Source: Rhizobium giardinii bv. giardinii H152 (GTDB lineage: Bacteria; Pseudomonadota; Alphaproteobacteria; Rhizobiales; Rhizobiaceae). Taken from it: 64,000 nt of DNA. Below the pieces are notes generated by a model. That model did not search any database, was not told the origin of the DNA, and was given only the letters and a program-made list of their open reading frames with translations. Below, one piece after another: positions 1-9,255 of this stretch (position 1 is its first letter; every line of letters begins with the position of its first letter). Made by a program: the position numbers and the translations under genes. Location of the stretch: the NCBI RefSeq assembly GCF_000379605.1, contig NZ_KB902735.1, positions 192,944 to 256,943 on the forward strand, written 5' to 3'.

Positions 1-1061
1 TGGCGAACCTCGGCAACCCGCTTGACCGTGCGGGAGCGCTGGTCGGCGGAGAATTCGTGGTCGCGATAGACGGTCAGGCCTTCCTTGAGGCACAGCTGGA
101 ACCAATCACGACACGTGATGCGGTTGCCGGTCCAGTTGTGGAAATATTCATGCGCGATGATCGCCTCGATATTGGCGTAATCGGCATCGGTCGCGGTCTC
201 GGGATGGGCAAGGACGTACTTGTCGTTGAAGACGTTCAGCCCCTTGTTCTCCATCGCGCCCATGTTGAAGTCGGAGACGGCGACGATCATGAAGATGTCG
301 AGATCGTATTCGCGCCCGAAGACTTCCTCGTCCCACTTCATGGAGCGCTTCAGCGCGTCCATGGCATAGGCCGCGCGCGGCTCCTTGCCATGCTCGACGT
401 AGATTTTCAAGGCAACGTCGCGGCCGGACATGGTTGTGAAGGTGTCCTCGACGACGCCGAGATCACCGGCGACCAGCGCGAAGAGGTAGCTCGGCTTCGG
501 GTGCGGATCGAACCAGGCCGCGAAATGCCGGCCGTCGCCCATACTGGCGCCACCGAGATAATTGCCGTTCGCCAGAAGCAGCGGCGCGGTCTGCTTGTCC
601 GCGATGATGTTGACGGTATAGACCGCGAGCACGTCGGGGCGGTCCGGGAAATAGGTGATGCGGCGAAAGCCCTCGGCTTCGCACTGGGTACAATAGACAT
701 GGCTGGTGCGATAGAGCCCCATCAGCTTGGTATTGGCTTCCGGATTGAGTTCCGTCGTGATGGTAATCTCGAAGGGGGCAGTTGCCGGGAGGTTGCGGAT
801 GGTCAGGCTGTCGTCGGCCACATCGTAATTTGCCGCCAGGATTTCTTCCTGATCGAACAGCAGGCCCGTCATCTTCAGTTCGTCGCCATCGAGGATCAGC
901 GGCGCATCCGGGCTGACGCCCTCGCGCCGGTGGAAGATCAGCCGCGCTTCGACCTTGGTTTCCCTGGGGTCAAGTTCAAAGGTGAGATCCACTCTCTCGA
1001 GGACGAAATCCGTTGGCCGGTAGTCTTCCAGATGAATGATTTCGCCCGTATCTGTCCGCAT
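1..1061 (-). CDS. pepN: Aminopeptidase N, N-terminal part (cut by window edge)
   Basis: M1-family zinc aminopeptidase that removes N-terminal residues from peptides in the cytoplasm. About 354 N-terminal residues are visible; the C-terminus lies left of the window. The exopeptidase motif GAMEN is at about residues 268-272, and the zinc-binding HEYFHNW (HEXXH) begins at about residue 304, so the catalytic core is intact. The start chosen encodes MRTDTGEIIHLEDY and has GCGGGA 6-7 bases upstream; an in-frame ATG six codons earlier (1079) has worse ribosome-binding-site spacing. The neighbouring DMT gene is divergent. Identification is firm from both motifs. Confidence 0.95.
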   Translation of the reverse strand, partial: MRTDTGEIIHLEDYRPTDFVLERVDLTFELDPRETKVEARLIFHRREGVSPDAPLILDGDELKMTGLLFDQEEILAANYDVADDSLTIRNLPATAPFEITITTELNPEANTKLMGLYRTSHVYCTQCEAEGFRRITYFPDRPDVLAVYTVNIIADKQTAPLLLANGNYLGGASMGDGRHFAAWFDPHPKPSYLFALVAGDLGVVEDTFTTMSGRDVALKIYVEHGKEPRAAYAMDALKRSMKWDEEVFGREYDLDIFMIVAVSDFNMGAMENKGLNVFNDKYVLAHPETATDADYANIEAIIAHEYFHNWTGNRITCRDWFQLCLKEGLTVYRDHEFSADQRSRTVKRVAEVR

Positions 1062-1079
1062 CGTTTGTCCCGCTGGCAT

Positions 1080-1528
1080 CTCCCGCTATATCATGCTCGG
1101 GAGGAGGCTTGGTCGTCGTGAAGAGGCTGCGCATCCTGCGGAGCTTCGGGTGGTGGGATTGGTTATTCTCGGTGGCCGGTGCTGTGTTCCGGTCTGTCCG
1201 ATCTGTCCCGCTCCCAGTTTTGCATCAGAGACTTACGAAATTCGCCCTAACAATATTTAAATCGGGCGCGTCTTTTTGGCACAGATTGCGCAAATTTCCT
1301 TGCGCAGACGGATCACAGTGCTTCTGCTGCCGGTTCCAGCGTAGGCCATTGACGCGGAGGCATCAAATATTTCCGCTTCACATCAAGAAAATTGATCGCC
1401 CTTTCCGTTCATCGCGCGCTAGACTAACCCCGCCTGAGCGACGGATTCTCCGCTCGCATCCTCCCCTCGCAGCCCGTCGTGCTTTTGCTTTCGGCTCGCT
1501 GCCGTCTTGTCCGCTGAGCGTGCCGCCT
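1080..1528. other. Intergenic, no supported gene
   Basis: This 449-bp stretch separates the divergent pepN and DMT exporter genes. The exporter's reading frame is open upstream through much of it, but the translation is arginine- and cysteine-rich, unlike a membrane protein start. I see no RNA gene or clear promoter here. Confidence 0.5.
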
Positions 1529-2467
1529 ATGGATGCCGAATTTTCTCACCCGATGAAGGGCATTTCCCTCAAGGTCCTGTCCGTACTGGTCTTCGTCTGT
1601 ATGTCGACGCTGATCAAGGCGTCCGGTACGGGGATCGCCACGGGCCAGATTACCTTCTACCGCTCGGCCTTCGCCATGGTGCCGATCCTCGGTTACCTGG
1701 CTTTCAAGGGCCACCTGCGCACAGCCTTTCACACCAAGGATATTTTCGGCCATCTGGCGCGCGGCTTCATCGGCATCCTCTCCATGAGCTGCGGCTTTTA
1801 TGGCCTGGTGCATCTGCCGCTGCCGGAAGCGATCGCCATCGGTTATGCGATGCCGCTGCTCGCTGTCGTCTTTGCGGCGGTCTTTCTCAAAGAGACGGTG
1901 CGGGTCTATCGTTGGTCGGCGGTCCTGATCGGCCTTGTCGGCGTCGTGATCATCACCTGGCCGCGCCTGACATTGCTGCGCGACGGCAATATCGGATCCG
2001 GCGAGGCGCTTGGCGCACTATCGGTGCTTTTATCGGCAACGCTCGGCGCTGTCGCGATGGTGCTGGTGAGAAAACTGGTCGCCAAGGAGCGCACGCACAC
2101 GATCGTGCTCTATTTTTCGCTGTCGGCCTCCTGTTTCTCGCTGCTGACGCTGCCCTTCGGCTGGGAGCCGCTGCCGTGGAACTCCTTCCTGCTTTTGATG
2201 GCGGCCGGTTTCTGCGGCGGCGTCGCGCAGATCCTGTTGACGCAGAGCTACCGCTATGCCGACATGTCGACCATCGCACCCTTCGAATACACGTCGATCA
2301 TCCTCGGCCTGATCATCGGCTATTTCCTCTTCGACGATGTGCCGACCGGTGTCATGCTGATCGGCACGGCGATCGTGGTGGGCGCGGGCATTTTCATCAT
2401 TTTCCGGGAGCACCAACTCGGTCTCGAGCGCAGGGGCGCGCGCAAGCACGTCACGCCACAGGGATAA
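1529..2467 (+). CDS. DMT/EamA-family transporter
   Basis: Predicted inner-membrane exporter of the drug/metabolite transporter superfamily, 312 residues with about ten hydrophobic segments in two EamA repeats. The first half includes a stretch around MPLLAVVFAAVFLKE and the second a stretch around FEYTSIILGLIIGYFLF, both typical of the repeat ends. The substrate cannot be read from sequence. Start chosen at MDAEFSHPMKG; a second in-frame ATG lies at 1553, and neither has a strong ribosome binding site. The gene converges on the MFS gene, with stops about 18 bp apart. Confidence 0.88.
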   Translation: MDAEFSHPMKGISLKVLSVLVFVCMSTLIKASGTGIATGQITFYRSAFAMVPILGYLAFKGHLRTAFHTKDIFGHLARGFIGILSMSCGFYGLVHLPLPEAIAIGYAMPLLAVVFAAVFLKETVRVYRWSAVLIGLVGVVIITWPRLTLLRDGNIGSGEALGALSVLLSATLGAVAMVLVRKLVAKERTHTIVLYFSLSASCFSLLTLPFGWEPLPWNSFLLLMAAGFCGGVAQILLTQSYRYADMSTIAPFEYTSIILGLIIGYFLFDDVPTGVMLIGTAIVVGAGIFIIFREHQLGLERRGARKHVTPQG

Positions 2468-2484
2468 ACGCCGGGATGGCAGCG

Positions 2485-3765
2485 TCAGGATGACGTAACC
2501 GGGGCCGTATCGTCTTCGACGAGGCCGGCCGGGCGTATCGCCTGGTTCATCGCGTTCACCGCTTCCGTGCCCGGCGTCGGCACGGTGTTTGCCTGGAAGT
2601 CGGTCTTCGCGACCAGGCCGTCCCTTTGGCTGCGCCGGGCGATGCGCAATGTCGCATAGGCCGCATAGAGCGCGAAATAGAGCGCAAGCACGATGAAAAG
2701 AGCAGGGGGGCCGAAGCGGTCCATCACGGGGCCGACCATCAGCGGGCCTGAAATCGTGCCGATGCCATAGGTAATCATCATGCCGGAGGAGACCTCGACA
2801 TATTCGTTGGGCCGGGCAAGGTCGTTGGCATGGGCGACATTGAGCGCATAGATCGGAAACAGCACCGAGCCGACGAAGGCGGCGATCACGTAAAGCACCA
2901 TCGGGCTAGCTTCGACGAAAGCCACCATGGCGAGGCAGGAGACGACCCCGACGATACCGCAGGCGACCATGACGATGCGCCGGTCCATTCTGTCGGACGC
3001 CCGGCCGATCGGGATCTGCGAGATCGCGCTGCCGGTGAGAAGGGCTGCCAGCAAGGTCGCGCCTTCGGCGGTCGAAAGCCCGATTTTCTGGGTGAAGACG
3101 CCGCCGAGATTGAGCCAGGCACCGGCCATGGCACCGGCAAGGAAGGCGCCGACGACCGCGACCGGCGAGCGACGGAAAAGGCCCGGCACGTCGAAATTGG
3201 CCTGTGCCGGCGGCGCCGGCATGGCGGACGAGGATAGCGCCGTCGGCAAAAGTGCCAGCGAAAACAGGACGCCGCAGAGAATGAAGAGCGAGGAATTCGT
3301 AGGGTCGCCCAAGGGCACGAGATATTGCCCGCCGATCGTGCCCACCATGGTGGTGATCAGATAGACGGAAAACAGCATGCCGCGGTTTTCGTTGGTCACC
3401 CGTTCGTTCAGCCAACTCTCGATGACCAGATAGCTTCCCGAAATGGCAAAGCCGGAGATGGCGCGAAAGAAGATCCAGGCGCGCCAGTCGACCACGAGGC
3501 CGCACATCAGGATGGCGATGCTGAGCAGCGTGATCAGCGCGGCAAAAACCCGGACATGACCGACGCGCGCCACGAATTTCGGCGTAACGATGCAGGAGAG
3601 GGTGAAGCCGAGCGTATAGCCGGTGGCGATCAGCGAGATGGTCAGCGTCGACCAACCCTCGATTACCGAGCGCACCGGCAGTACATAGCTCGCCAAACCG
3701 AAGCCGATCATCATCAAGAGCGTCGACAGGATCAGGCTGAACACGGATCTGAGGCTGGCCAGCAT
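2485..3765 (-). CDS. MFS transporter
   Basis: Major facilitator superfamily protein, 426 residues with about twelve hydrophobic segments, likely an inner-membrane secondary transporter. The loop between helices 2 and 3 reads VARVGHVRVF, and the one between helices 8 and 9 reads GRASDRMDRRIVM, matching the family's G-x-x-x-D/R signatures. It resembles the small YcaD-like exporter branch. Substrate unknown. The ATG at 3765 has GGGAG five bases upstream. No obvious operon partner. Confidence 0.88.
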   Translation of the reverse strand: MLASLRSVFSLILSTLLMMIGFGLASYVLPVRSVIEGWSTLTISLIATGYTLGFTLSCIVTPKFVARVGHVRVFAALITLLSIAILMCGLVVDWRAWIFFRAISGFAISGSYLVIESWLNERVTNENRGMLFSVYLITTMVGTIGGQYLVPLGDPTNSSLFILCGVLFSLALLPTALSSSAMPAPPAQANFDVPGLFRRSPVAVVGAFLAGAMAGAWLNLGGVFTQKIGLSTAEGATLLAALLTGSAISQIPIGRASDRMDRRIVMVACGIVGVVSCLAMVAFVEASPMVLYVIAAFVGSVLFPIYALNVAHANDLARPNEYVEVSSGMMITYGIGTISGPLMVGPVMDRFGPPALFIVLALYFALYAAYATLRIARRSQRDGLVAKTDFQANTVPTPGTEAVNAMNQAIRPAGLVEDDTAPVTSS

Positions 3766-3994
3766 GGACGCTCCCGGGGCGCATTCGCCGGCTGCTTGAT
3801 TATTGTCAAGCGGTCAGGCAGGCGCTGAAAACAGGTTGGAGCGGATTGCGTGGTCAGAACGGTTGGAATTGCACGGCATGCCGCCCTTGGATTCGAAGGA
3901 CGAGTGTGGCTCTAACCAATTTCTCCTGCCTTGTCGATTGCGACAGGCCGTGGCGCAGAACAGGCGATCGGGACGCCCATGCGTGATGACGGAC

Positions 3995-4141
3995 TTATTT
4001 CGGCAGGAACGCGCTGTTGGCGAGCCGGTCTGCCTGCATCGCCCGTGCATCCAAGCTCAGGCGGCTATATTCGCGCGAGGCACGCACGGCAGTGCCGATG
4101 TCTGCGACGGTGTCGATCAGGGCGCGGATGGAAGCGGACAT
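3995..4141 (-). CDS. Small hypothetical protein (48 aa)
   Basis: Putative small protein starting MSASIRALIDTVADIG and ending LANSAFLPK. It is predicted alpha-helical with a charged second half (REYSRLSLDAR) and no signal peptide or membrane segment. It follows the gene at 4197-4373 on the same strand after a GC-rich inverted repeat (CCGCCGCGCTTGCGCGCGGC), so the two may be co-transcribed or the hairpin may separate them. I do not recognise a family. The frame is open 36 codons further upstream, but that region overlaps the preceding gene and looks random. Confidence 0.45.
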   Translation of the reverse strand: MSASIRALIDTVADIGTAVRASREYSRLSLDARAMQADRLANSAFLPK

Positions 4142-4196
4142 GAACGGGCTTTCGAAAACCTTGGGAGCGAAGGCCGCGCGCAAGCGCGGCGGCAAA

Positions 4197-4373
4197 TCAA
4201 CGCTGGATGAATTCGGAAAAGATCTGCGCCGGGCGCGTGCTGCGGCCATAGCCTGCGGCAGTCATCTGTTCGTTCGCAGCCGAGCCGAAGCTGGCGAAGG
4301 GCGTACGAAGCGCCGAGCCGGCGTAGCGGAGCGTCTCGAAGCCGCTGTGCAGAGGACGAAAACGGGCGGTCAT
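4197..4373 (-). CDS. Small hypothetical protein (58 aa)
   Basis: Open frame of 58 residues starting MTARFRPLHSGFETLRYAG and ending SEFIQR. It is basic with aromatic residues, rich in Gly/Ala/Ser, and has no clear signal peptide or membrane segment. The upstream GGAATAAGGAACTGAACC offers AAGGA 8 bases before the ATG. It lies upstream of another tiny gene on the same strand (3995-4141). I do not recognise the family; the plausible ribosome binding site and non-random composition are the only support. Confidence 0.45.
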   Translation of the reverse strand: MTARFRPLHSGFETLRYAGSALRTPFASFGSAANEQMTAAGYGRSTRPAQIFSEFIQR

Positions 4374-4525
4374 GGTTCAGTTCCTTATTCCAGTCCTCCC
4401 GTGATCGTATATTGCGATGCAGCATCGATTCCGCAATGCATTATTTCGCGTTGCTGATATGCGCCGGCCGCATGGCTCAATTCATTGTTTGTTCACAAAT
4501 CAGGCAGACTGCCGTTCAGACGCCC

Positions 4526-5425
4526 TTAACCACGAATCCGCGCGCGAAACGCCAGCAGGTCCTGCCAGGCCAATCGCTTGCTCGCCGGGGCTGACATCAG
4601 GTCCTGCGGATGGAGCGTGGCAAGCGCCGGAATGGTCAGTCCGCCGACCGGCCCGCCAACTGAAATGTCGCGCCATTCGCCGCGCATGTGGTGGATCGTG
4701 TCGCTGCCGCCGAAGAAGAACCGGCCGGCGAAATTGCCGAGAATGAGCAGATGCCGGGGCTCCGCCAGCAGGATCTGGCGCTCGATAAACGGCCGGCAGA
4801 TGTCGGTTTCGCGCGGCGACGGCACGCGATTTCCCGGTGGCCGCCAGGGAATGACGTTGGTCACAAGCACCGCCGTCCGGTCCAGCCCGATCGCCGCCAG
4901 CATGCGGTCCAGCATCTGGCCCTGCTTTCCGGAAAAGGGAACGCCCTCCCGGTCGTCGTCGCCGTTCGGCATCGGCCCGATCACCATGATGCCGGACGAC
5001 GGGTCTCCGTCGGCAAACACCATGTTGCGGGCGCTGTTTTTGAGATTGCAGCCGGAAAAGGCCTCCATGGCGCTCTTCAATTCGGCAAGCGAACGGGCCG
5101 CTTCGGCCGCGAAACGGGCTTCGGCGATTGCCTGCTCGTCCGGTATTGCCATCTGCGGCGCGCCGGCCGGTGGCGCGGTGACGCGATTGCCGGATGGACC
5201 GGGAGTGTCCCGATTTGCGACCGGGCGTGGCGTGTCATTCTGTCCGGAGGTGTGCGTTTTTTGCACGGCTTGCGAGCCGGCGTTGCCACGCGCCACCCTT
5301 GCCTGCGCGAACTCCGCGAAACGATCGACCGGATCCTGTTCCAGCAGCCATTCGACGCCCGCTTCCGCATGGAAATGCAGAAGGGCGGCAAGTTCGGCCG
5401 GGCTCATCCTGTCTGTGGAGATCAT
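4526..5425 (-). CDS. Uracil-DNA glycosylase superfamily protein (family 4/5-like)
   Basis: DNA-repair-type protein of 299 residues. A variable Pro/Ala-rich N-terminal third precedes a UDG fold at about residues 110-299, with GVPFSGKQGQMLDRML, NVIPWRPPGNR and the C-terminal ATLHPQDLM motif. In textbook family 4 enzymes the first motif is GEAPG and four cysteines bind a 4Fe-4S cluster. Here the first motif reads GPMPNGDDD, and only CNLK and DICRPF supply cysteines. Uracil excision activity is therefore uncertain, although the fold assignment is sound. It lies 64 bp downstream of the Hsp70-like gene on the same strand. Confidence 0.85.
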   Translation of the reverse strand: MISTDRMSPAELAALLHFHAEAGVEWLLEQDPVDRFAEFAQARVARGNAGSQAVQKTHTSGQNDTPRPVANRDTPGPSGNRVTAPPAGAPQMAIPDEQAIAEARFAAEAARSLAELKSAMEAFSGCNLKNSARNMVFADGDPSSGIMVIGPMPNGDDDREGVPFSGKQGQMLDRMLAAIGLDRTAVLVTNVIPWRPPGNRVPSPRETDICRPFIERQILLAEPRHLLILGNFAGRFFFGGSDTIHHMRGEWRDISVGGPVGGLTIPALATLHPQDLMSAPASKRLAWQDLLAFRARIRG

Positions 5426-5489
5426 GCTCTATCTTCTATCGAAGTGCCGATCGCCGGGAAAGCGGAAAAGTCCCGCATCCTCTGCCATT

Positions 5490-6788
5490 TCAGGCGGCCA
5501 TGGCCGTCCAGCGCTCGATATCGTCGCGCTCGCCGATCAGCGCCAGTCCGTGGGCGATCGACAGCAGCTCGCCGCCGCTTTCGATGCGGTCGCCGGCGAA
5601 TCGGTTCTCGAAGAGCCGGCGGATGGCGGGCACGAAGGATGTGCCACCGGTCAGGAACACCTTGTCGATACTGCCGGCCGGCGTGTTCGTCGTCGCCAGT
5701 ACCTCGTCCAGCGCCTCCTCGATCCGGGCGAGATCGGGCGCGATCCAGCGTTCGAAATCGCTGCGGCGCACGGTTCGCCGGCTCTTTTCGCCGAGCGGGG
5801 CGAAGTAGAACTCGGTTTCCTCCTCGCGCGACAGCCGCATCTTGGTGGCCGAAACCGCCTGGTAGAGCGGATAGCCCTCGTCGTGCTCGACGAGATCGAT
5901 GAAGGTTTCGAGCTTTTCCGGCTCGACCGCCGAGCGCACCAGTTGCTTCAGGTCGGCAAAATCCTTCAGCGTCTTGAAGATCGACAGCTGGTTCCAGCGG
6001 CCGAAATTGGCGTAGTAGCTGGAGGGCACGTCGAGCAGCTTGTCGAAGCTCCGGAACTGGCTGCCCTTGCCGATCAGCGGCGAAACGACATTGTCGATGA
6101 TGCGGAAGTCGAAATGATCGCCGGCAACGCCGACGCCGGAATGGCCGACCGGAACGGCGGTGAGTTCGCCCGCATGGCTTTCGAAGCGGATGATCGAATA
6201 GTCCGTCGTGCCGCCGCCGAAATCGGCGACCAGCACGGTCGCATCGTTCTTGAGGTTCTGGGCGAAGTAGAAGGCCGCCGCCACCGGTTCGTAGACATAG
6301 TGAACCTCGGGAAAATCGAACGACGACAGCGCCCGGCCGTAGCGTTCGAGCGCCAGTGATTCGTCCGGGTTGCTGCCGGCAAACCGCACCGGCCGGCCGA
6401 CGACGATGCGGCCGTACTCCTGCTTCCAGCCTTCGCCGGCATAATCTGCGATCCGCGTGAGGAAGGAGCGCATCAGGTCCTCGAAGCCATGGCGCCGGGC
6501 AAAGATCAGCGTACCCTGGAAGAGCGGGCTTGCGGCAAAGGTCTTGATCGACTGCAGGAAGCGCACTTCGCCCGGATTGTCGATGAACTGCTGGATCGCC
6601 GCCTGTCCGGCCTCGATCTTCACCGCCGCAGCGCCCAGCTGCGCGTGCTTCATGAAGGACAGGGCCGTGCGCATGGAATCATTCGTTCCGGCGCTGCTGG
6701 TAAAGCTCAGCGATTGCGTCGTGTTGCCATGCGAGGCGGCGAGCACCGAATTGGTCGTGCCGAAATCGAAGCCGAGGGCCTTGGCCAT
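5490..6788 (-). CDS. Hsp70-family (YegD-like) chaperone ATPase
   Basis: Actin/Hsp70 ATPase-domain protein of 432 residues. FDFGTTNS at residues 7-14 is the first phosphate loop, ADFGGGTTDYS near 187-197 the second, and FLTGGTSFVPAIRRLFENRF near the C-terminus the adenosine motif. It ends shortly after the nucleotide-binding domain, lacking DnaK's substrate-binding beta-sandwich and lid, as in YegD-type proteins. The start MAKALGFDFG has GGAGAC upstream; the frame is open 73 codons further, but that extension is arginine/proline-rich noise. The client is unknown. It may be co-transcribed with the UDG-like gene. Confidence 0.9.
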   Translation of the reverse strand: MAKALGFDFGTTNSVLAASHGNTTQSLSFTSSAGTNDSMRTALSFMKHAQLGAAAVKIEAGQAAIQQFIDNPGEVRFLQSIKTFAASPLFQGTLIFARRHGFEDLMRSFLTRIADYAGEGWKQEYGRIVVGRPVRFAGSNPDESLALERYGRALSSFDFPEVHYVYEPVAAAFYFAQNLKNDATVLVADFGGGTTDYSIIRFESHAGELTAVPVGHSGVGVAGDHFDFRIIDNVVSPLIGKGSQFRSFDKLLDVPSSYYANFGRWNQLSIFKTLKDFADLKQLVRSAVEPEKLETFIDLVEHDEGYPLYQAVSATKMRLSREEETEFYFAPLGEKSRRTVRRSDFERWIAPDLARIEEALDEVLATTNTPAGSIDKVFLTGGTSFVPAIRRLFENRFAGDRIESGGELLSIAHGLALIGERDDIERWTAMAA

Positions 6789-7411
6789 GAGTGTCTCCGT
6801 CTTGGGTTCCCGCCGGTAGGGCGGCGAACTGTCTGGCAGCCAACGCGCGTCAGGCCCGAATGCCTTGTCGGCAGCCGGGATGGGTTGATGGCGCGGGGCT
6901 GGTCTATTTGGAGGGCGCCTCTTCGCATGGGCTGTGGGCCAAAGCAAGGCGGGATCGCGTGACGAAAATCCTGGCGCATCAGATATTGCTTCGAACCCAG
7001 ATGGCACGGCAGTCAGCCTGCTCTGTCACAATGTATTCGACTGCTACGGCGCTTGGGCAAATATGTTACTACCATATGGATGAGTGGACGTGACCACGCG
7101 AACTCCTTACGAGCAAGTTCAGATCGCGATCATTGTCGTAAGCGACACGTCATCGTCGCACCTCATGCGGAGGCCAACGGATATCTGCAGCGAGGAAGAA
7201 ATACGGTTTTCAGCCTAACGGTAAACAGCGCCATTTTGACGTTTACGTGCACGTAAAATATTTGTATCCTTGCTGCATGACCTCATGCGCAAATGCGCGC
7301 GGCCGCTGTCGCAGACCGGCTCGACAAGTCGGGCCGTATTTGCCATGACGGAAGGCAGAATTGGGAACAAAACCGGGCAAGAATTCCGGGTACAGGACTG
7401 GAGACTTTCTG
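6789..7411. other. Divergent intergenic region, no gene supported
   Basis: This 623-bp stretch separates the Hsp70-like gene and etfQO. Short open frames here have no convincing ribosome binding site or composition. The only clear element is the palindrome at 7242-7257, annotated separately. Confidence 0.5.
7239..7257. promoter_or_regulatory. Palindromic operator upstream of etfQO
   Basis: Contains the perfect 16-bp palindrome TTTACGTGCACGTAAA (7242-7257), preceded by a further ACG. It ends about 155 bp before the etfQO start. A nearly identical 18-bp sequence recurs at 22432-22449 in the other orientation (16 of 18 bases). It resembles, from memory, sites of MerR-type LiuR regulators of branched-chain amino acid and acyl-CoA catabolism, whose regulons often include etfQO; that link is inference. 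Confidence 0.55.
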
Positions 7412-9073
7412 ATGACCGAGCAAGAGCTGCCCGAACGCGAGAGCATGGAATTCGACGTCGTGATCGTCGGCGCGGGGCCTGCAGGTCTTGCGGCCGCCAT
7501 CCGGCTGAAGCAGGTCAATCCGGAGCTGTCCGTCGTCGTTTTGGAAAAGGGCGCTGAGGTCGGCGCGCATATTCTCTCGGGCGCCGTCGTCGATCCGATC
7601 GGCATCGACCGGCTGTTGCCGGGCTGGCGCGAGGAGGAGGGGCATCCCTTCAAGACCGAGGTCAAGGACGACCAGTTCCTGCTGCTCGGCCCCGCCGGCT
7701 CCATCCGCCTGCCGAACTTTCTGATGCCGCCATTGATGAACAATCACGGCAACTATATCGTCTCGCTCGGCCTCGTCTGTCGCTGGCTCGCCGAAAAGGC
7801 GGAAGCGCTCGGCGTCGAGATCTATCCGGGTTTTGCCGCCACCGAAGTGCTCTACAATGAGGCGGGCGCGGTGATCGGCGTTGCTACCGGCGACATGGGT
7901 ATCGAGAAGAACGGCGAGCCCGGCCCGAACTTTGCCCGCGGCATGGAACTCATCGGCAAATACACGCTGATCGGCGAGGGCGTGCGCGGCTCGCTCGCCA
8001 AGCAGCTGATCGCCAAATACGACCTTTCCAGGAACCGCGAGCCGCAGAAATTCGGCATCGGCATCAAGGAGCTCTGGCAGGTCAAGCCGGAGAACCACAA
8101 GCAGGGTCTGGTGCAACATTCCTTCGGCTGGCCGCTCGGCATGAAGACCGGCGGCGGTTCGTTCCTCTACCATCTCGAAGACAATCTCGTCGCCGTCGGC
8201 TTCGTCGTCCACCTCAACTACAAGAACCCCTATCTCTACCCGTTCGAGGAATTCCAGCGCTTCAAGACGCACCCCGCCATCCGCGGCACGTTTGCGGGCG
8301 GCAAGCGGCTGTCCTACGGCGCCCGCGCCATCACCGAGGGCGGTTACCAGTCGGTGCCGAAGCTTTCCTTCCCGGGCGGCGCGCTGATCGGCTGTTCGGC
8401 CGGTTTCGTCAACGTGCCGCGCATCAAGGGCAGCCACAATGCGGTGCTGTCCGGCATTCTTGCGGCCGAAAAGCTCGCAACCGCAATTGCGAGCGGCCGC
8501 GCCAATGACGAGGTCATCGAGATCGAGAACGGCTGGCGCGACAGCGCCATCGGCCAGGACCTGAAGAAGGTGCGCAACGTCAAGCCGCTGTGGTCGAAGT
8601 TCGGCACGGCTGCCGGCGTCGCGCTTGGCGGTCTCGACATGTGGACGAACACGTTGTTCGGCTTCTCCTTCTTCGGCACGCTGAAGCACGGCAAGACCGA
8701 CGCGCAGTCGCTGGAACCGGCGTCGATGCACAAGCCGATCGCTTATCCGAAGCCGGATGGCGTGCTCACCTTCGACCGCCTTTCCTCGGTGTTCCTGTCG
8801 AACACCAACCACGAGGAAGACCAGCCGGTGCACCTGAAGGTCAAGGACATGGAGCTGCAGAAGCGCTCCGAGCACGACATCTATGCCGGCCCGTCGACCC
8901 GCTACTGTCCGGCCGGCGTTTATGAATGGGTGGAGAAGGACGGAGAGGACGTCTTCGTCATCAACGCCCAGAACTGCGTCCACTGCAAGACCTGCGACAT
9001 CAAGGACCCCAACCAGAACATCAACTGGGTGCCGCCGCAGGGCGGCGAGGGGCCGGTCTATCCGAATATGTGA
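7412..9073 (+). CDS. etfQO: Electron transfer flavoprotein-ubiquinone oxidoreductase
   Basis: Membrane-associated FAD/4Fe-4S enzyme that passes electrons from ETF, reduced by acyl-CoA and other dehydrogenases, to ubiquinone. The 553-residue length is normal. The FAD-binding Rossmann motif VVIVGAGPAGLAAA lies near residues 15-28, an internal FAD/quinone region includes KGSHNAVLSGILAAEKLA, and the C-terminal iron-sulfur ligands are CPAGVYEW plus CVHCKTCDIKDPNQNI. The start at MTEQELPERE has GGAG about 8 bases upstream. A palindrome about 155 bp upstream suggests regulation with catabolic genes. A terminator follows. Confidence 0.97.
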   Translation: MTEQELPERESMEFDVVIVGAGPAGLAAAIRLKQVNPELSVVVLEKGAEVGAHILSGAVVDPIGIDRLLPGWREEEGHPFKTEVKDDQFLLLGPAGSIRLPNFLMPPLMNNHGNYIVSLGLVCRWLAEKAEALGVEIYPGFAATEVLYNEAGAVIGVATGDMGIEKNGEPGPNFARGMELIGKYTLIGEGVRGSLAKQLIAKYDLSRNREPQKFGIGIKELWQVKPENHKQGLVQHSFGWPLGMKTGGGSFLYHLEDNLVAVGFVVHLNYKNPYLYPFEEFQRFKTHPAIRGTFAGGKRLSYGARAITEGGYQSVPKLSFPGGALIGCSAGFVNVPRIKGSHNAVLSGILAAEKLATAIASGRANDEVIEIENGWRDSAIGQDLKKVRNVKPLWSKFGTAAGVALGGLDMWTNTLFGFSFFGTLKHGKTDAQSLEPASMHKPIAYPKPDGVLTFDRLSSVFLSNTNHEEDQPVHLKVKDMELQKRSEHDIYAGPSTRYCPAGVYEWVEKDGEDVFVINAQNCVHCKTCDIKDPNQNINWVPPQGGEGPVYPNM

Positions 9074-9097
9074 CCGTCGCACGGTCGAAACAAGCAG

Positions 9098-9142
9098 GCC
9101 GGAAAGGGCGCCGGGCAGCGGCCGCTCCTTCCGGCTTTTTTG
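9098..9142 (+). terminator. Rho-independent terminator after etfQO
   Basis: Inverted repeat GCCGGAA (9098-9104) and TTCCGGC (9129-9135) followed by a run of six T. Confidence 0.8.
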
Positions 9143-9189
9143 TTTGCGCTCGGCCGGGAAGCCGCGCCGAGGCCTGCGTTTCGCAGATT

Positions 9190-9204
9190 TTAACCATGCA
9201 TTAA
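9190..9204. promoter_or_regulatory. CtrA-type box upstream of L,D-transpeptidase gene
   Basis: TTAACCATGCATTAA followed by CC matches the alphaproteobacterial CtrA consensus TTAA-N7-TTAAC exactly. It ends about 50 bp before the start codon at 9256, where a cell-cycle activator or repressor would act. A third TTAAC half-site follows at about 9216. Confidence 0.6.
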
Positions 9205-9255
9205 CCATGTTTTTCTTAACGTCGGTCGCGTCAACCGGATCTTAAGGACCACCTC

